From Thiobacillus sp. (GTDB taxonomy: Bacteria; Pseudomonadota; Gammaproteobacteria; Burkholderiales; Thiobacillaceae), in assembly GCF_030696885.1 (NCBI RefSeq), contig NZ_JAUYRI010000010.1, positions 59,317 through 123,316 on the forward strand: a stretch of DNA of 64,000 bases. The letters are read 5' to 3'. Positions 25,885 through 34,001 of the stretch are shown here, in pieces. Made by a program: the position numbers and the translations under genes. The notes under the pieces are model-generated. The model ran no database searches. It was not told the origin of the DNA and was given only the letters and a program-made list of their open reading frames with translations. Each line of letters begins with the position of its first letter. Positions within the stretch are counted from its first letter, which is position 1.

Positions 25885-26550
25885 TCAGGCGATTGCACGG
25901 CTTCGGCGCCGAACCATGAAACCGACCAGGCCCAGACCCACCAGCATCATGGCGTAGGTTTCGGCTTCGGGGACCGGCGTGGCCACGGCCACCACGCTGA
26001 TCGCGTCCTTCCAGATTTCGCCGGCACCGAAGGCGAAGAGCTGGTTGTCGATGGTGAGCGTGACGCTGGTGACGAGGCCGTCGGGGCCGCCCCAGCCGCT
26101 GGCCGGAATGGCGAGCGACGCGCCGCCCGTCCAGGCGAGGTTGCTACCCGTCGTGGTGAACGCTGAGCCAGTGATGGCGGAAGACACTAAATTGCCGGTG
26201 GTTCCCTCGATGTCCAGCGCCTCGAAGACGCCGCCAAGAGAGACCTCGTCCACGCTCGTGGGCAGGGTGTAGCCGCCTGTCTCGATCAACTGGAAACCGG
26301 ACAGGAAATAGCCGGCATTGGCCGTAACGGTGATGGTGATCATCGGATAGGCCGGCGCGCCATCAGTAGCGCGGAAGCTGCTCGGGGCGAAGGTCAGGCT
26401 GTTGCCGGATACCGTGGGCGTGCCAAACATGCTGAAGTCCGGCTGCGTGGTATCAAACGTGAAGGTGACTTCGTTGGCCGATGCTGCGCCGACGAGCAAA
26501 AAACCGGCGAGACCGAGTGCCGCGACGGCGGCTTTGGTGGGGGTTCTCAT
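25885..26550 (-). CDS. PEP-CTERM sorting domain protein (3)
   Basis: A protein of 221 residues. Signal peptide AAVAALGLAGFLLVGAASA, then a domain shared with proteins 4 and 5: VTFTFDTT, a FG segment, VSGNSLTFAPSSFRA, then AGYFLSGFQLIETGGYTL. The C-terminal signal is PVPEAETYAMMLVGLGLVGF with an arginine tail. The start is 63 nt downstream of the stop of gene 4 and no promoter is seen in the gap, so the two are probably cotranscribed. An exported surface or matrix protein processed by XrtB; its binding function is unknown. Confidence 0.88.
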   Translation of the reverse strand: MRTPTKAAVAALGLAGFLLVGAASANEVTFTFDTTQPDFSMFGTPTVSGNSLTFAPSSFRATDGAPAYPMITITVTANAGYFLSGFQLIETGGYTLPTSVDEVSLGGVFEALDIEGTTGNLVSSAITGSAFTTTGSNLAWTGGASLAIPASGWGGPDGLVTSVTLTIDNQLFAFGAGEIWKDAISVVAVATPVPEAETYAMMLVGLGLVGFMVRRRSRAIA

Positions 26551-26613
26551 TGTGTGCTGCGCTCCTCTTTATTATGTATGTTTATATGTATGTGGCCCGG
26601 CCGAAGCCAGGCT

Positions 26614-27288
26614 TTATGCTGCAGGCTGACGGCGACGCCGGGCCCACAGTGCCGCGCCGGCACCCGCCAGCAGAAGCGCCAGCGCGGACGGCTCGGGCAC
26701 CGCGACCGGCGCGGCCATGATACCGAAGCCGGCGTAGTTCTTGCGGATGAAGCCGATGCCGCTGGTCGGATCGGCGATGAGCGTGTCGTCGAGCCTGACG
26801 GTGAAGACTTGCGCCGTGCTGGCAGGCGCGGCCAACAGACCGGACATCGCCCAGGTGATGCTGGTGCGGCCGACCTGGTTGAGCGGCTGCGCGGGCGCCA
26901 GATTCAGGATTGTCGCGCCGAGCGTATCGTTGGCGGTGACGCCCAAGATGGCGGACACGTCCACCAACCCGCCGTTGTGCAGGGTGTAGTTGCCGCGCTC
27001 GGTCAGCACGATCCCGTTGAGCCGGTAGCCCGTGTCAATGGTGAGCGTGAATTCCAGCGAGGAAGACGTGGAGACTTCAGGACCGTTTGAGACGGCAGCG
27101 AAGCGGGTGGGCTGGAAATACAAGGTATCGAGCGATCCGGACAGGTCGCCCGTGCCGAAGAGGCCGGTCTGGGCGGTGTCATAAGTAACGCTGAAGCCGT
27201 TGCCGTACAGAGTGAGGGGGGCGGCCGAGGAAGCGTGTGCAAACGCCAGCAGTCCCAGGCCCATCCATATTTTTTTTGTTGTCCGCAT
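26614..27288 (-). CDS. PEP-CTERM sorting domain protein (4)
   Basis: A protein of 224 residues from the ATG at 27288 (MRTTKKIWMGLGLLAFAHAS), which starts a normal signal peptide. A longer frame upstream has no such signal. The middle matches proteins 3 and 5 (FSVTYDTAQTGLFGTGDLSG, LYFQPTRFAAV, GYRLNGIVLTERGNYTL). The sorting signal is of a different flavour, AVPEPSALALLLAGAGAALW then RRRR, with a true Pro-Glu-Pro. It is the first gene of a two-gene unit under the sigma-54 promoter at 27331-27346. No good ribosome binding site is seen before the chosen start. Confidence 0.85.
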   Translation of the reverse strand: MRTTKKIWMGLGLLAFAHASSAAPLTLYGNGFSVTYDTAQTGLFGTGDLSGSLDTLYFQPTRFAAVSNGPEVSTSSSLEFTLTIDTGYRLNGIVLTERGNYTLHNGGLVDVSAILGVTANDTLGATILNLAPAQPLNQVGRTSITWAMSGLLAAPASTAQVFTVRLDDTLIADPTSGIGFIRKNYAGFGIMAAPVAVPEPSALALLLAGAGAALWARRRRQPAA

Positions 27289-27330
27289 GTTTTTTTGATA
27301 TTTATAGAATTTGTTCGTCACGGATAAGTA

Positions 27331-27346
27331 AGCAAGATGCACGCCT
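27331..27346 (-). promoter_or_regulatory. sigma-54 promoter of PEP-CTERM genes 4 and 3
   Basis: The minus strand reads AGGCGTGCATCTTGCT. GG and TTGCT are intact with 10-nt spacing, and the -24 flank is weaker than at the other loci. It is 43 nt before the start codon of gene 4. Confidence 0.6.
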
Positions 27347-27430
27347 GACTGAAGAGACTTTTGTACCTTCATGATTGCAAAAAGAATTTAACTTTTCACG
27401 CTGATATGCGGGGCCGGATTCAACGCCGAA

Positions 27431-27448
27431 AGTAAAGAATCCCGACAG
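27431..27448. promoter_or_regulatory. PEP-CTERM box, copy 3
   Basis: AGTAAAGAATCCCGACAG, 85 bp upstream of the sigma-54 promoter at 27331-27346. It differs from copy 1 at few positions. Confidence 0.65.
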
Positions 27449-27644
27449 CCGCACGAACATAGGGACGAGGCTTCGGCATGCCGGCGGGCTTCCGGGCCAG
27501 TGCGCATTTCCATTTTGCCGGGAAGCAAGAAGCGCTGATGCGCCGCCTTCGATTCGCCCTACCCCGAAAACCAGACGGCCTGAGCTGGCCGGTCCGGGCG
27601 ACGGACCCGCCCATCCGGCCGTGGTACCGACACCCCCGCAGCGC

Positions 27645-27672
27645 AAAAAAACGGCCCGCGATTGAGCGGGCC
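27645..27672 (-). terminator. terminator after PEP-CTERM gene 5
   Basis: GGCCCGC and GCGGGCC pair around a GATTGA loop, with seven T on the minus strand. Confidence 0.8.
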
Positions 27673-27795
27673 TAGATGCGCGTGAACGCATTCGATCGAA
27701 CCTTCTCCCGACAGTGCGTATGCGAGCAGTACGCCGTTCCGGGAAGGCTCTTGTCTGGCGGGCAGTTCAGGCTGCCCTTTTTGTTTGCTTGATGG

Positions 27796-28497
27796 CTACA
27801 CGATCGATTTCAATGCTGCGCGGCGGCGCATCGCCGCGAAACCCACCAGCCCCAGGCCTGCCAGCATCATGGCGTAGGTTTCAGCCTCGGGTATCGGCGC
27901 CGTGACCACGGTCAGGCCGACGAATTTTTTCTCCACGAATGCCAGAGAAGGTGATATGCCGGTGGACGCCAGAAGCAGGTTTTCGATGGTCACGTTGAGC
28001 GCCTGGGCGGTATTCCATGCAGACAGGTCGGTCGACACCTGGGCGTCCCAGTTGTGGGTGGGCAAACCCATCTGGGTGAGCGGACTGCTGGATACGATGC
28101 TGGTGGTGATGTCGACCAGTGGGGCCGCGATATCGAAGATCCGCATCTGGCCCGCGACATCGGCCATGCTGCCCGAACCCAGCAGCAGATAATCGCCCTT
28201 TTCCACGAGACCGATGCTGGAGAACAACCAACCGGAATGCGCCGACACCTTGATGTTGATGGTGTCGTTGGTGAGCGCGAAACCGGCGCCATTGAGCGAC
28301 TTGGCCTCAAAATCGGTCGGGGTGAAGTAGAGGCTGTTGCCGGACACATTGGCGGGGCCAAACAGGCCGAGCATGGCGTCGTCGAAGGTGAAGTCGACGG
28401 TCGTGCCCGACAGGGTGACGGAGGCTGCGAGAGCGGCTCCGGATAATGCCTGGCTCAACAGGAAGAGTCCTGCAGTCAGTGTTTTCATGCGCTTCAT
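27796..28497 (-). CDS. PEP-CTERM sorting domain protein (5)
   Basis: A protein of 233 residues from the ATG at 28497 with an AAGGAG ribosome binding site; the frame upstream is not coding-like. Signal peptide MKTLTAGLFLLSQALSGAALA. The shared domain of the trio follows: VDFTFDDAMLGLFGPANVSG, NSLYFTPTDFEAK, SGWLFSSIGLVEKGDYLL. The sorting signal is PIPEAETYAMMLAGLGLVGF with RRR. No sigma-54 site lies close upstream. The nearest promoter with a box is at 29218-29337, giving a leader of about 720 nt. Confidence 0.87.
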   Translation of the reverse strand: MKRMKTLTAGLFLLSQALSGAALAASVTLSGTTVDFTFDDAMLGLFGPANVSGNSLYFTPTDFEAKSLNGAGFALTNDTINIKVSAHSGWLFSSIGLVEKGDYLLLGSGSMADVAGQMRIFDIAAPLVDITTSIVSSSPLTQMGLPTHNWDAQVSTDLSAWNTAQALNVTIENLLLASTGISPSLAFVEKKFVGLTVVTAPIPEAETYAMMLAGLGLVGFAAMRRRAALKSIV

Positions 28498-29217
28498 CGA
28501 TTGCTCCTTTGGAATGATGTTGGGTTTAAGGCCGGATATGCGATCCAGGCAAATCTCCGCTTTAAGTCTGTCAAACCGTTCAGCCTTGCGGCCGCCTCCC
28601 AAAACCGCTTCGCTGGGCGCACGGACACCCGGGGCAAACAAACCCAGCGCACGCCGGCAAGGAGCAAAAAAAAACGCAGCGCCTTACCGGCGTGCGCATG
28701 AGGCATCGCTGGGCGAAAGCCCAGCGAAACAGAAGCGGCGGGGCATGCATGTAACACACCCCTCCTGGCGTCACCGTTGCCGAAGACGCCTACTGCTATT
28801 CACGCGCACTACCTGTTGCTATTTTTGTTGTGTGCAGCTTGTCGGGCCGAATAGGGCGGATCTGTCGTCCGCCTTGCCGTGCCGGCCCGGCTGCTTTTCT
28901 GGTTACACCTTGTCATTCGTTTCAGCCCGCCTCGTCCCGCCCGAGTCCAAACGTACCGGGACCGGGGCGCACGCGCACGGCAAGACGGAATCTGCAATAG
29001 TAAATGCGGCGCAGCACCGTCTTGGCGTGCGCATGAGATACCGTTGAGCGAACCCAACGATCACAGGATGCGGCAAGGTCCGAATCGAACCCGCCCGGAC
29101 ATCCGTACTGCCGATGTCCACTGCTTTTCACGCGCACTGTTTGTTGCTTTTTTTGTAAAGCTTGTTTTTTATGTGTCGGCTTTCGAATCTGTTGTCCGAA
29201 TAACCTGCCTGATTACT

Positions 29218-29233
29218 AGCAGGACCCGTGCCA
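29218..29233 (-). promoter_or_regulatory. sigma-54 promoter upstream of the duplicated leader of PEP-CTERM gene 5
   Basis: The minus strand reads TGGCACGGGTCCTGCT. The -24 half TGGCACG is a perfect consensus and the -12 half is CTGCT, correctly spaced. Confidence 0.75.
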
Positions 29234-29319
29234 CCGGTTTTGTTCGGTTAATAAGGACTTGTATTCGTGGGTGTTTTATACCATTCCCGAGTTGCAGCAC
29301 GACGGAACCGCGCACCTGA

Positions 29320-29337
29320 TGTAAAAAATTCCGACAC
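29320..29337. promoter_or_regulatory. PEP-CTERM box, copy 4
   Basis: TGTAAAAAATTCCGACAC, 87 bp upstream of the sigma-54 promoter at 29218-29233. Confidence 0.75.
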
Positions 29338-29433
29338 ACGAAAGCGGCAACCCCGATGCCGCTCCGCGCTCGCCGCACGCTGCCAGGCCGTGCGCGGCCA
29401 TGCTATGCTGGGCGCCCTTTTGGAGGCAATGGC

Positions 29434-29655
29434 GTGATCAAGATTCTGGTGCTGCTGGTGATCGGGTTTGTGGTGTGGGGCATTGTCCGCGCCTATCAGC
29501 GTTCGCTGGCCAAACCGCCCGCGTCCAAGCCCCCGGTCGTCGAGGACATGGTGAAATGCGCGCATTGCGGGGTAAATCTGCCGCGTAGCGAAGCCATCTA
29601 CTCCGGCGGCGAGCTGTTCTGCACACCCGAACACAAGCAACTCGGTAAAAAATGA
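29434..29655 (+). CDS. PP0621-type small zinc-ribbon-like membrane protein
   Basis: A protein of 73 residues from a GTG at 29434 with a GGAGG ribosome binding site 7-8 nt before it. One N-terminal membrane segment (ILVLLVIGFVVWGIV) is followed by a cytoplasmic tail with MVKCAHCGVNLPRSEAIYSG and a later FCTPEHK, a likely metal-binding Cys/His set. Proteins of this type are commonly encoded directly upstream of pilS in beta- and gammaproteobacteria; the role is unknown. The stop overlaps the pilS start (ATGA). Confidence 0.8.
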   Translation: MIKILVLLVIGFVVWGIVRAYQRSLAKPPASKPPVVEDMVKCAHCGVNLPRSEAIYSGGELFCTPEHKQLGKK

Positions 29656-31232
29656 GCACGGCGGCAGCCCCTCTGCCGCGCCTTGCCTCGCAGGGTTATT
29701 TCGCGTCGCACTGGCGCAGTCTCGACTATTTCAACCTGTACCGCCTGACGCTGACGCTGGCCCTGGTGTTCACCGGCCTGCTGTTTGACGCGTCCGATCT
29801 GTTTCGCCCCGACGCCGCACCCCGCTTCCAGGCTTTTGCCTATGCCTACCTGGTGGCCACGGCCCTGTTCGTGCTGGGCATCCGCGCGCGCTGGCCGGAT
29901 TTTCAGATCCAGCTCACCGCGCACATCATCGCGGACATCCTGTTTGTCGTGCTGCTGATGGGCACCAGCGAACGCCTGTCCACAGGCCTGGGTCTGCTGC
30001 TGGTGATCTCGATCGCATCGGGCGGATTGATCGGCAGCGGCCGGCTCAGCCTGCTGTACGCGGCAATGGCGTCGATTGCGGTGCTGCTGCAGCACGGCTT
30101 CAGCATTCTCAACGCCACCCAGCGGAGCGACAGTTTTTTTCAGGTGGGCATCCTGTGCCTGGGCTATTTCGCCATCGGCTGGGTGGCGCATGCGCTGACC
30201 CAGCGCGCGCTGCAGTCGGAAAAGCTGGCGCAGCGTCAGGCGGATGAACTGGCGCTGCTCAACCGCATCAATGCGCTGGCCATCGAGAATTCTCCCGACG
30301 GCCTGCTGGCAGTGCGCGGCGATGGCGTCGTGCGCCACGCCAGTCCGCGCGCATTGACGCTGCTCGGCACCACCAAGGCGATCCTGCCCGGCATCACCCG
30401 CCTGGAGGCGCTGTCGCCCGAACTGGCACGGCTGTCGCAGCTGATCGCCCCCGGCGCCACGCCCACGCTCAACACGGCGGCTGCGCGCTTGCGGGTGCGT
30501 TGCATTCCGCTGACCACCGCCGACAACAGCCGGGTGCTGGTGCTGGAGGATCAAAGCCAGGCCGAGCAGGTCGCGCAGCGGCTGAAGCTGGCCGCACTGG
30601 GCCGGCTGACCGCCAACATCGCGCATGAAATCCGCAACCCGCTGTCGGCCATCAGCCATGCCGCGCAACTGCTGCGCGAGGAAACCCACGACCCTGCCCT
30701 GACCAAGCTGACCGGCATCATCGAAAACAACGCGCACAGGCTCGACCGACTGGTGGAAGAAGTGCTGACGCTCAACCGGCGCGACCGCCTCAACCCGGTC
30801 AGCTTCGATACGACCCTGCTGACTGCCCTGATCGATGAACTGCGCCAGACTGAAGAAATCCCGGCTGAGGCCGTCATAGTCACCATGCCCGACGCGCTTC
30901 ACTTCAAGTTCGATGCCGACCATCTGCGCCAGATCCTGTGGAACCTGATGCGCAACGCCTGGCGTTACAGCCGCAAACAAGCCGGCAGCCTGCGCATCCG
31001 CGCCCAGGTCGTGGGTGGCAGCGCACGGATCGAGATCGAGGACGACGGTCCCGGCGTCGCCGCCGAATTCGAAAGCAAGCTGTTCGAACCCTTCAGCACC
31101 ACCGATGCGCAGGGCACCGGCCTCGGGCTGTTTCTGGCACGCGAGCTGGCCGAGGCCAATCACGCGAGCCTCACCCACCTCCCCGCACCGGGCGGCGCCT
31201 GCTTCCGCCTGAGCCTGCGCGGCAGCGAGTGA
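29652..31232 (+). CDS. pilS: sensor histidine kinase PilS
   Basis: A protein of 526 residues. The N-terminal half has six membrane segments with little periplasmic loop (about 25-190), as in PilS. A PAS-like segment (about 205-300) follows, then a HisKA box NIAHEIRNPLSAISHAAQ and a HATPase region with NLMRNAWRYS (N box), DDGPGV (G1) and GTGLGLFLA (G2). It should sense type IV pilin in the membrane and phosphorylate PilR, the next gene. The start overlaps the preceding stop by one base pair step (ATGA). Confidence 0.93.
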   Translation: MSTAAAPLPRLASQGYFASHWRSLDYFNLYRLTLTLALVFTGLLFDASDLFRPDAAPRFQAFAYAYLVATALFVLGIRARWPDFQIQLTAHIIADILFVVLLMGTSERLSTGLGLLLVISIASGGLIGSGRLSLLYAAMASIAVLLQHGFSILNATQRSDSFFQVGILCLGYFAIGWVAHALTQRALQSEKLAQRQADELALLNRINALAIENSPDGLLAVRGDGVVRHASPRALTLLGTTKAILPGITRLEALSPELARLSQLIAPGATPTLNTAAARLRVRCIPLTTADNSRVLVLEDQSQAEQVAQRLKLAALGRLTANIAHEIRNPLSAISHAAQLLREETHDPALTKLTGIIENNAHRLDRLVEEVLTLNRRDRLNPVSFDTTLLTALIDELRQTEEIPAEAVIVTMPDALHFKFDADHLRQILWNLMRNAWRYSRKQAGSLRIRAQVVGGSARIEIEDDGPGVAAEFESKLFEPFSTTDAQGTGLGLFLARELAEANHASLTHLPAPGGACFRLSLRGSE

Positions 31233-31234
31233 GC

Positions 31235-32551
31235 ATGGCAACCGTACCGCGCATTCTGCTGGTGGATGACGAGCCCGACCTGCTCGACCTGATGGAACTC
31301 ACGCTGGCCAAGATGGGCCTGGAAACCGACCGCGCCGCCAGCGTGGCGGAGGCGCAGCTGCGGCTCGCGCAAACCCGTTACGACCTGTGCCTCACCGACA
31401 TGCGGCTGGGGGACGGCGAAGGCCTCGACGTGATTACCACCGCCAGTGCACTCAACCTGCCGGTGCCGGTCGCGGTCATCACCGCCTACGGCAATGCCGG
31501 CAACGCGGTGGCCGCGCTGAAGGCAGGTGCTTTCGATTATCTGTCCAAGCCGGTGGCGCTCGACCAGCTGCGCGCGCTGGTCAAATCCGCGTTGAAGATC
31601 CCCGAGGCCGCGCTGGCCCAGTCGCCCTCGCGCGAATTGATCGGCCAGTCGGCCGCCATGCAGGACATCCGCGAGCGCATCGCCAAGCTCGCGCGCACCC
31701 AGGCGCCGGTGCACATCTCGGGCGAATCGGGCAGCGGCAAGGAGCTGGCGGCACGCCTGATTCACCGCCTCGGCAGCCGGGCCGACAAGCCCTTCGTCGC
31801 GGTCAACTGCGGCGCGATTCCGGAAACCCTGATGGAAAGCGAATTTTTCGGCTACCGCAAAGGCGCATTCACTGGTGCCGAAGCCGACCGCAACGGTTTT
31901 TTCCAGGCGGCCGATGGCGGCACCCTGTTCCTGGATGAAGTGGCCGACCTGCCGCTGTCGATGCAGGTCAAGCTGCTGCGCGTGCTGCAGGAAAAAAAGG
32001 TGCGCAAGGTCGGCGCCACCACCGAGGAATCTGTCGACGTGCGCATCATCAGCGCCACCCACCAGAACCTCGCCGCACTGGTGGAGGCCGGACGCTTCCG
32101 CCAGGACCTGTACTACCGTCTCAACGTCATCGACCTCGTCATGCCCAGCCTGCGCGACCGCGCCGCAGACATTCCCGAGATGGCGCGCTTTCTGCTCAGC
32201 AAGCTGGGCGGCGGCGACGTCAAACTCGAACGCGACGCCGAAAAGGCGCTCTGCGCCTATGCCTTCCCCGGCAACGTGCGCGAACTGGAAAACACCCTGG
32301 AGCGCGCACTGGCGCTGTGCGAAAACAAACGCATCACATCTGACGAACTCAACCTCGCCCCGCTCCCGACTGCGTCCGGCGCCCCGCCCGGCAGCAAGTA
32401 CCCGCTGCAGGACTATCTCGACCAGATGGAACGCGCCGCCATCCTCGAAGCGCTGGAACAGACACGCTACAACAAGACCGCCGCCGCCCGCGTGCTGGGC
32501 GTCACCTTCCGCAGCCTGCGTTACCGGCTGGAGCGGCTGGGAATCGACTAA
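31235..32551 (+). CDS. pilR: sigma-54-dependent response regulator PilR
   Basis: An NtrC-type activator of 438 residues from the ATG at 31235, 2 nt after pilS. The receiver domain has LLVDDEPD, the phospho-acceptor in CLTDMRLGDG, and YLSKPVALD. The AAA+ domain has Walker A GESGSGKE, the sigma-54 contact loop GAFTGA and Walker B GGTLFLDE. The C-terminal Fis-type HTH is YNKTAAARVLGVTFRSLRYR. Normally it activates pilA. It lies next to the PEP-CTERM sigma-54 genes, but their expected activator is PrsR, which is not in this window. Confidence 0.93.
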   Translation: MATVPRILLVDDEPDLLDLMELTLAKMGLETDRAASVAEAQLRLAQTRYDLCLTDMRLGDGEGLDVITTASALNLPVPVAVITAYGNAGNAVAALKAGAFDYLSKPVALDQLRALVKSALKIPEAALAQSPSRELIGQSAAMQDIRERIAKLARTQAPVHISGESGSGKELAARLIHRLGSRADKPFVAVNCGAIPETLMESEFFGYRKGAFTGAEADRNGFFQAADGGTLFLDEVADLPLSMQVKLLRVLQEKKVRKVGATTEESVDVRIISATHQNLAALVEAGRFRQDLYYRLNVIDLVMPSLRDRAADIPEMARFLLSKLGGGDVKLERDAEKALCAYAFPGNVRELENTLERALALCENKRITSDELNLAPLPTASGAPPGSKYPLQDYLDQMERAAILEALEQTRYNKTAAARVLGVTFRSLRYRLERLGID

Positions 32552-32569
32552 GCTGCTGCTGCCTGTAGC

Positions 32570-32617
32570 GCACGTCAAAAAGCCGCATCCAATATCGGAT
32601 GCGGCTTTTTGACGTGC
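32570..32617. terminator. bidirectional terminator between pilR and the element
   Basis: A 21-bp perfect stem built on GCACGTCAAAAAGCCGCATCC, with a 6-nt loop. There is a T run inside the stem on both strands. It serves pilR. Before the element inserted it was probably also the terminator of tRNA-Thr, since it lies directly beyond the left att copy. Confidence 0.85.
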
Positions 32618-32624
32618 ATGTGAG

Positions 32625-32648
32625 TGGTGCGCTTGTCTGACTCGAATA
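32625..32648. repeat. attachment site copy (left end of element)
   Basis: TGGTGCGCTTGTCTGACTCG and the following AA match the tRNA-Thr 3' end, TGGTGCCGCTTGTCGGATTC then GAA. There is one missing base and two mismatches over about 23 positions. Confidence 0.7.
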
Positions 32649-32700
32649 ACAAGCTACAGACAACGTGGTTGCTTGATCCAATAATTTAATAATACAAACA

Positions 32701-32722
32701 TACCGCCAGAACTACCGCCACT
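32701..32722. promoter_or_regulatory. candidate integrase arm-type sites, left end
   Basis: ATACCGCCAGAACTACCGCCA contains two TACCGCCA units. The same motif is repeated next to the integrase gene at 37710-37770. Confidence 0.45.
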
Positions 32723-32876
32723 TGATCGCTGCTACCTTTGCTCCAATCGTCTATCGTCGTAGAGCCTAACATTTGCCCTTCGATCACAAGGTTGTCGGAT
32801 CGACCCAGGAAAAAATAGAGCCACCGTGATGGTGGCTTAAAGATAGTTCAGCGGAAAACAGCGAGCGATTATCGAT

Positions 32877-33281
32877 TCAAATACCCTTTTTATTCATTTC
32901 AGTTAATGCATATTCATATGCAGCACAAATGAACTCCGCGTTTGCGCTGGCTATAGACCCCGCATTAAAAACAAAGTCATTCTCATATAGGTAATCTCCA
33001 CCAAGAGAGAGAGTCACGAGTTGTCCTTGTTTATTTATGCAGTCCGAATACTTCACATACCATTTTTCAAGGTCAATTTTTGTGGTCTTTTTATAAGTCA
33101 CCCGACCTACGACTACAAAAATATCGTCACCAGCTTTGTTTTTTGTGATCAGGCCCGATTCCTTTTTTATTGAGAACTCAGTACCTCTTTCTTCACTTGC
33201 CCCAGTAACTACCCAGTTATCATCCGCCATTGCAGAAGAGCAGGCCGCCACTACTAAAAGGCCACCAATAATTCTTTTCAT
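32877..33281 (-). CDS. secreted hypothetical protein, possibly surface-adhesin E-like
   Basis: A protein of 134 residues from the ATG at 33281 with a GGGGG ribosome binding site 8 nt before it. Signal peptide MKRIIGGLLVVAACSSAMA. The mature part starts DDNWVVTGASEERGTEFSIK. It has two cysteines (YSDCINKQ and AEFICAAYEYA) about 40 residues apart, with an alternating beta pattern between them. That layout resembles the small periplasmic adhesin E-like family, but the match is weak. The gene is strongly AT-rich compared with the chromosome and is the only apparent cargo of the element. Confidence 0.6.
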   Translation of the reverse strand: MKRIIGGLLVVAACSSAMADDNWVVTGASEERGTEFSIKKESGLITKNKAGDDIFVVVGRVTYKKTTKIDLEKWYVKYSDCINKQGQLVTLSLGGDYLYENDFVFNAGSIASANAEFICAAYEYALTEMNKKGI

Positions 33282-33374
33282 TTCCATTGCCCCCTTTGTT
33301 TTATTCTTGCCGTTAATTAAACGACTAAGCATAATCTTGAGCCGCACATACCACCAGGTCAAGCCTGAAGTTCT

Positions 33375-34001
33375 TTAAAGAACTCCCCATCGCCGCAGTA
33401 ACGCAGCCGCTTGAATCTCAAACACCTCATCCCTGCGCATTTCCAGCTCCCATATCTGACTGCGCAGCCGATCAAAAGTCTCCTGGTGCATCCCCTTGGG
33501 TTTTCGCCAGCCGTTCCACTCGCAAGCGCCGCCGGCCAGCTTACGTTCAACCTTGCGCTGCCTGCGCCACAGCCGCCCCGTTTCGTCTTCGCATTGGCTG
33601 AAGTAGCCAACACGGACGCAATGACGGCACGCGAAACGCCCTCCAGGTGCCCCGTAGTACACGATCCCACAGCGGCGCCCACATGAGGGACAACGAAACC
33701 ACGGACGCGAGCCGCCATAGTTGCAGGGGGTGCGTTCGATCCACAGCGAGCATTCAACATTACGCGGCTCGCTGTTATAAGGCGTCCACTGGTAAGAGAG
33801 GGTTACACGCTCGGTATCAGCAGCAACACGCACGCCTACGCTGCCGGCGCTCTCCCCGTTACGTGACCAATGCCATGAAAACGCCCCCGGCCTCAGCAGC
33901 CCTTTCCTGGCAATCTGCCTTACGTCAAAAGCCATCGATTGTTCGGCCTTGCGCTTCCACCCCGGACGGCCAGCCCCGAATCTCATGCCACCAGTGCCCA
34001 T
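33375..34001 (-). CDS. island-associated zinc-ribbon protein
   Basis: A protein of 208 residues. It starts MGTGGMRFGAGRPGWKRKAE, followed by a DVRQIARKGLLRPG segment, then a zinc-ribbon centre (RTPCNYGGSRPWFRCPSCGR, later FACRHC). A W-R-Q-K-E basic helix (LWRRQRKVERKL) is near the end. Closely similar proteins occur in many proteobacterial genomic islands, and none has a known function that I can name. DNA binding is plausible. Confidence 0.75.
   Translation of the reverse strand: MGTGGMRFGAGRPGWKRKAEQSMAFDVRQIARKGLLRPGAFSWHWSRNGESAGSVGVRVAADTERVTLSYQWTPYNSEPRNVECSLWIERTPCNYGGSRPWFRCPSCGRRCGIVYYGAPGGRFACRHCVRVGYFSQCEDETGRLWRRQRKVERKLAGGACEWNGWRKPKGMHQETFDRLRSQIWELEMRRDEVFEIQAAALLRRWGVL

Larger units (their letters stand above)
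27289..27795. other. intergenic region upstream of PEP-CTERM gene 4
   Basis: About 500 nt holding the sigma-54 promoter, the PEP-CTERM box and the terminator of gene 5. A small hairpin (GGGCAG/CTGCCC followed by TTTTTG, about 27760-27784) points to the plus strand, with no gene attached. Confidence 0.65.
28498..29433. other. 936-nt gene-free region with a degenerate tandem duplication
   Basis: Two related stretches are seen (about 28648-28870 and 28980-29195). They share GGCGTGCGCATGAG followed by a CG-TG-GCGAA pattern, and about 100 nt later CACGCGCACT with TGTTGCT and a T run. The first copy also folds: GCGCACGCCGG...CCGGCGTGCGC (28648-28698) and CGCTGGGC/GCCCAGCG. No plausible gene was found on either strand. 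Upstream lie a sigma-54 promoter and PEP-CTERM box. Confidence 0.6.
32552..32876. other. junction between pilR and the integrated element
   Basis: Contains the long terminator hairpin, the tRNA-like att copy and two TACCGCCA arm-like sites. Nothing else is recognised. Confidence 0.65.

Noticed and set aside
28655..28680. Sigma-54-like site in the first copy of the duplicated leader
   Set aside because: The -12 TTGCT is present, but the -24 dinucleotide at the right distance is GC and not GG. The second copy has the same fault.
31235..32551. Response regulator as PrsR, the expected activator of the PEP-CTERM boxes
   Set aside because: The PP0621-pilS-pilR order and the six-helix sensor point to the type IV pilus system. 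Nothing in the sequence links it to the box, so this was left as a question only.
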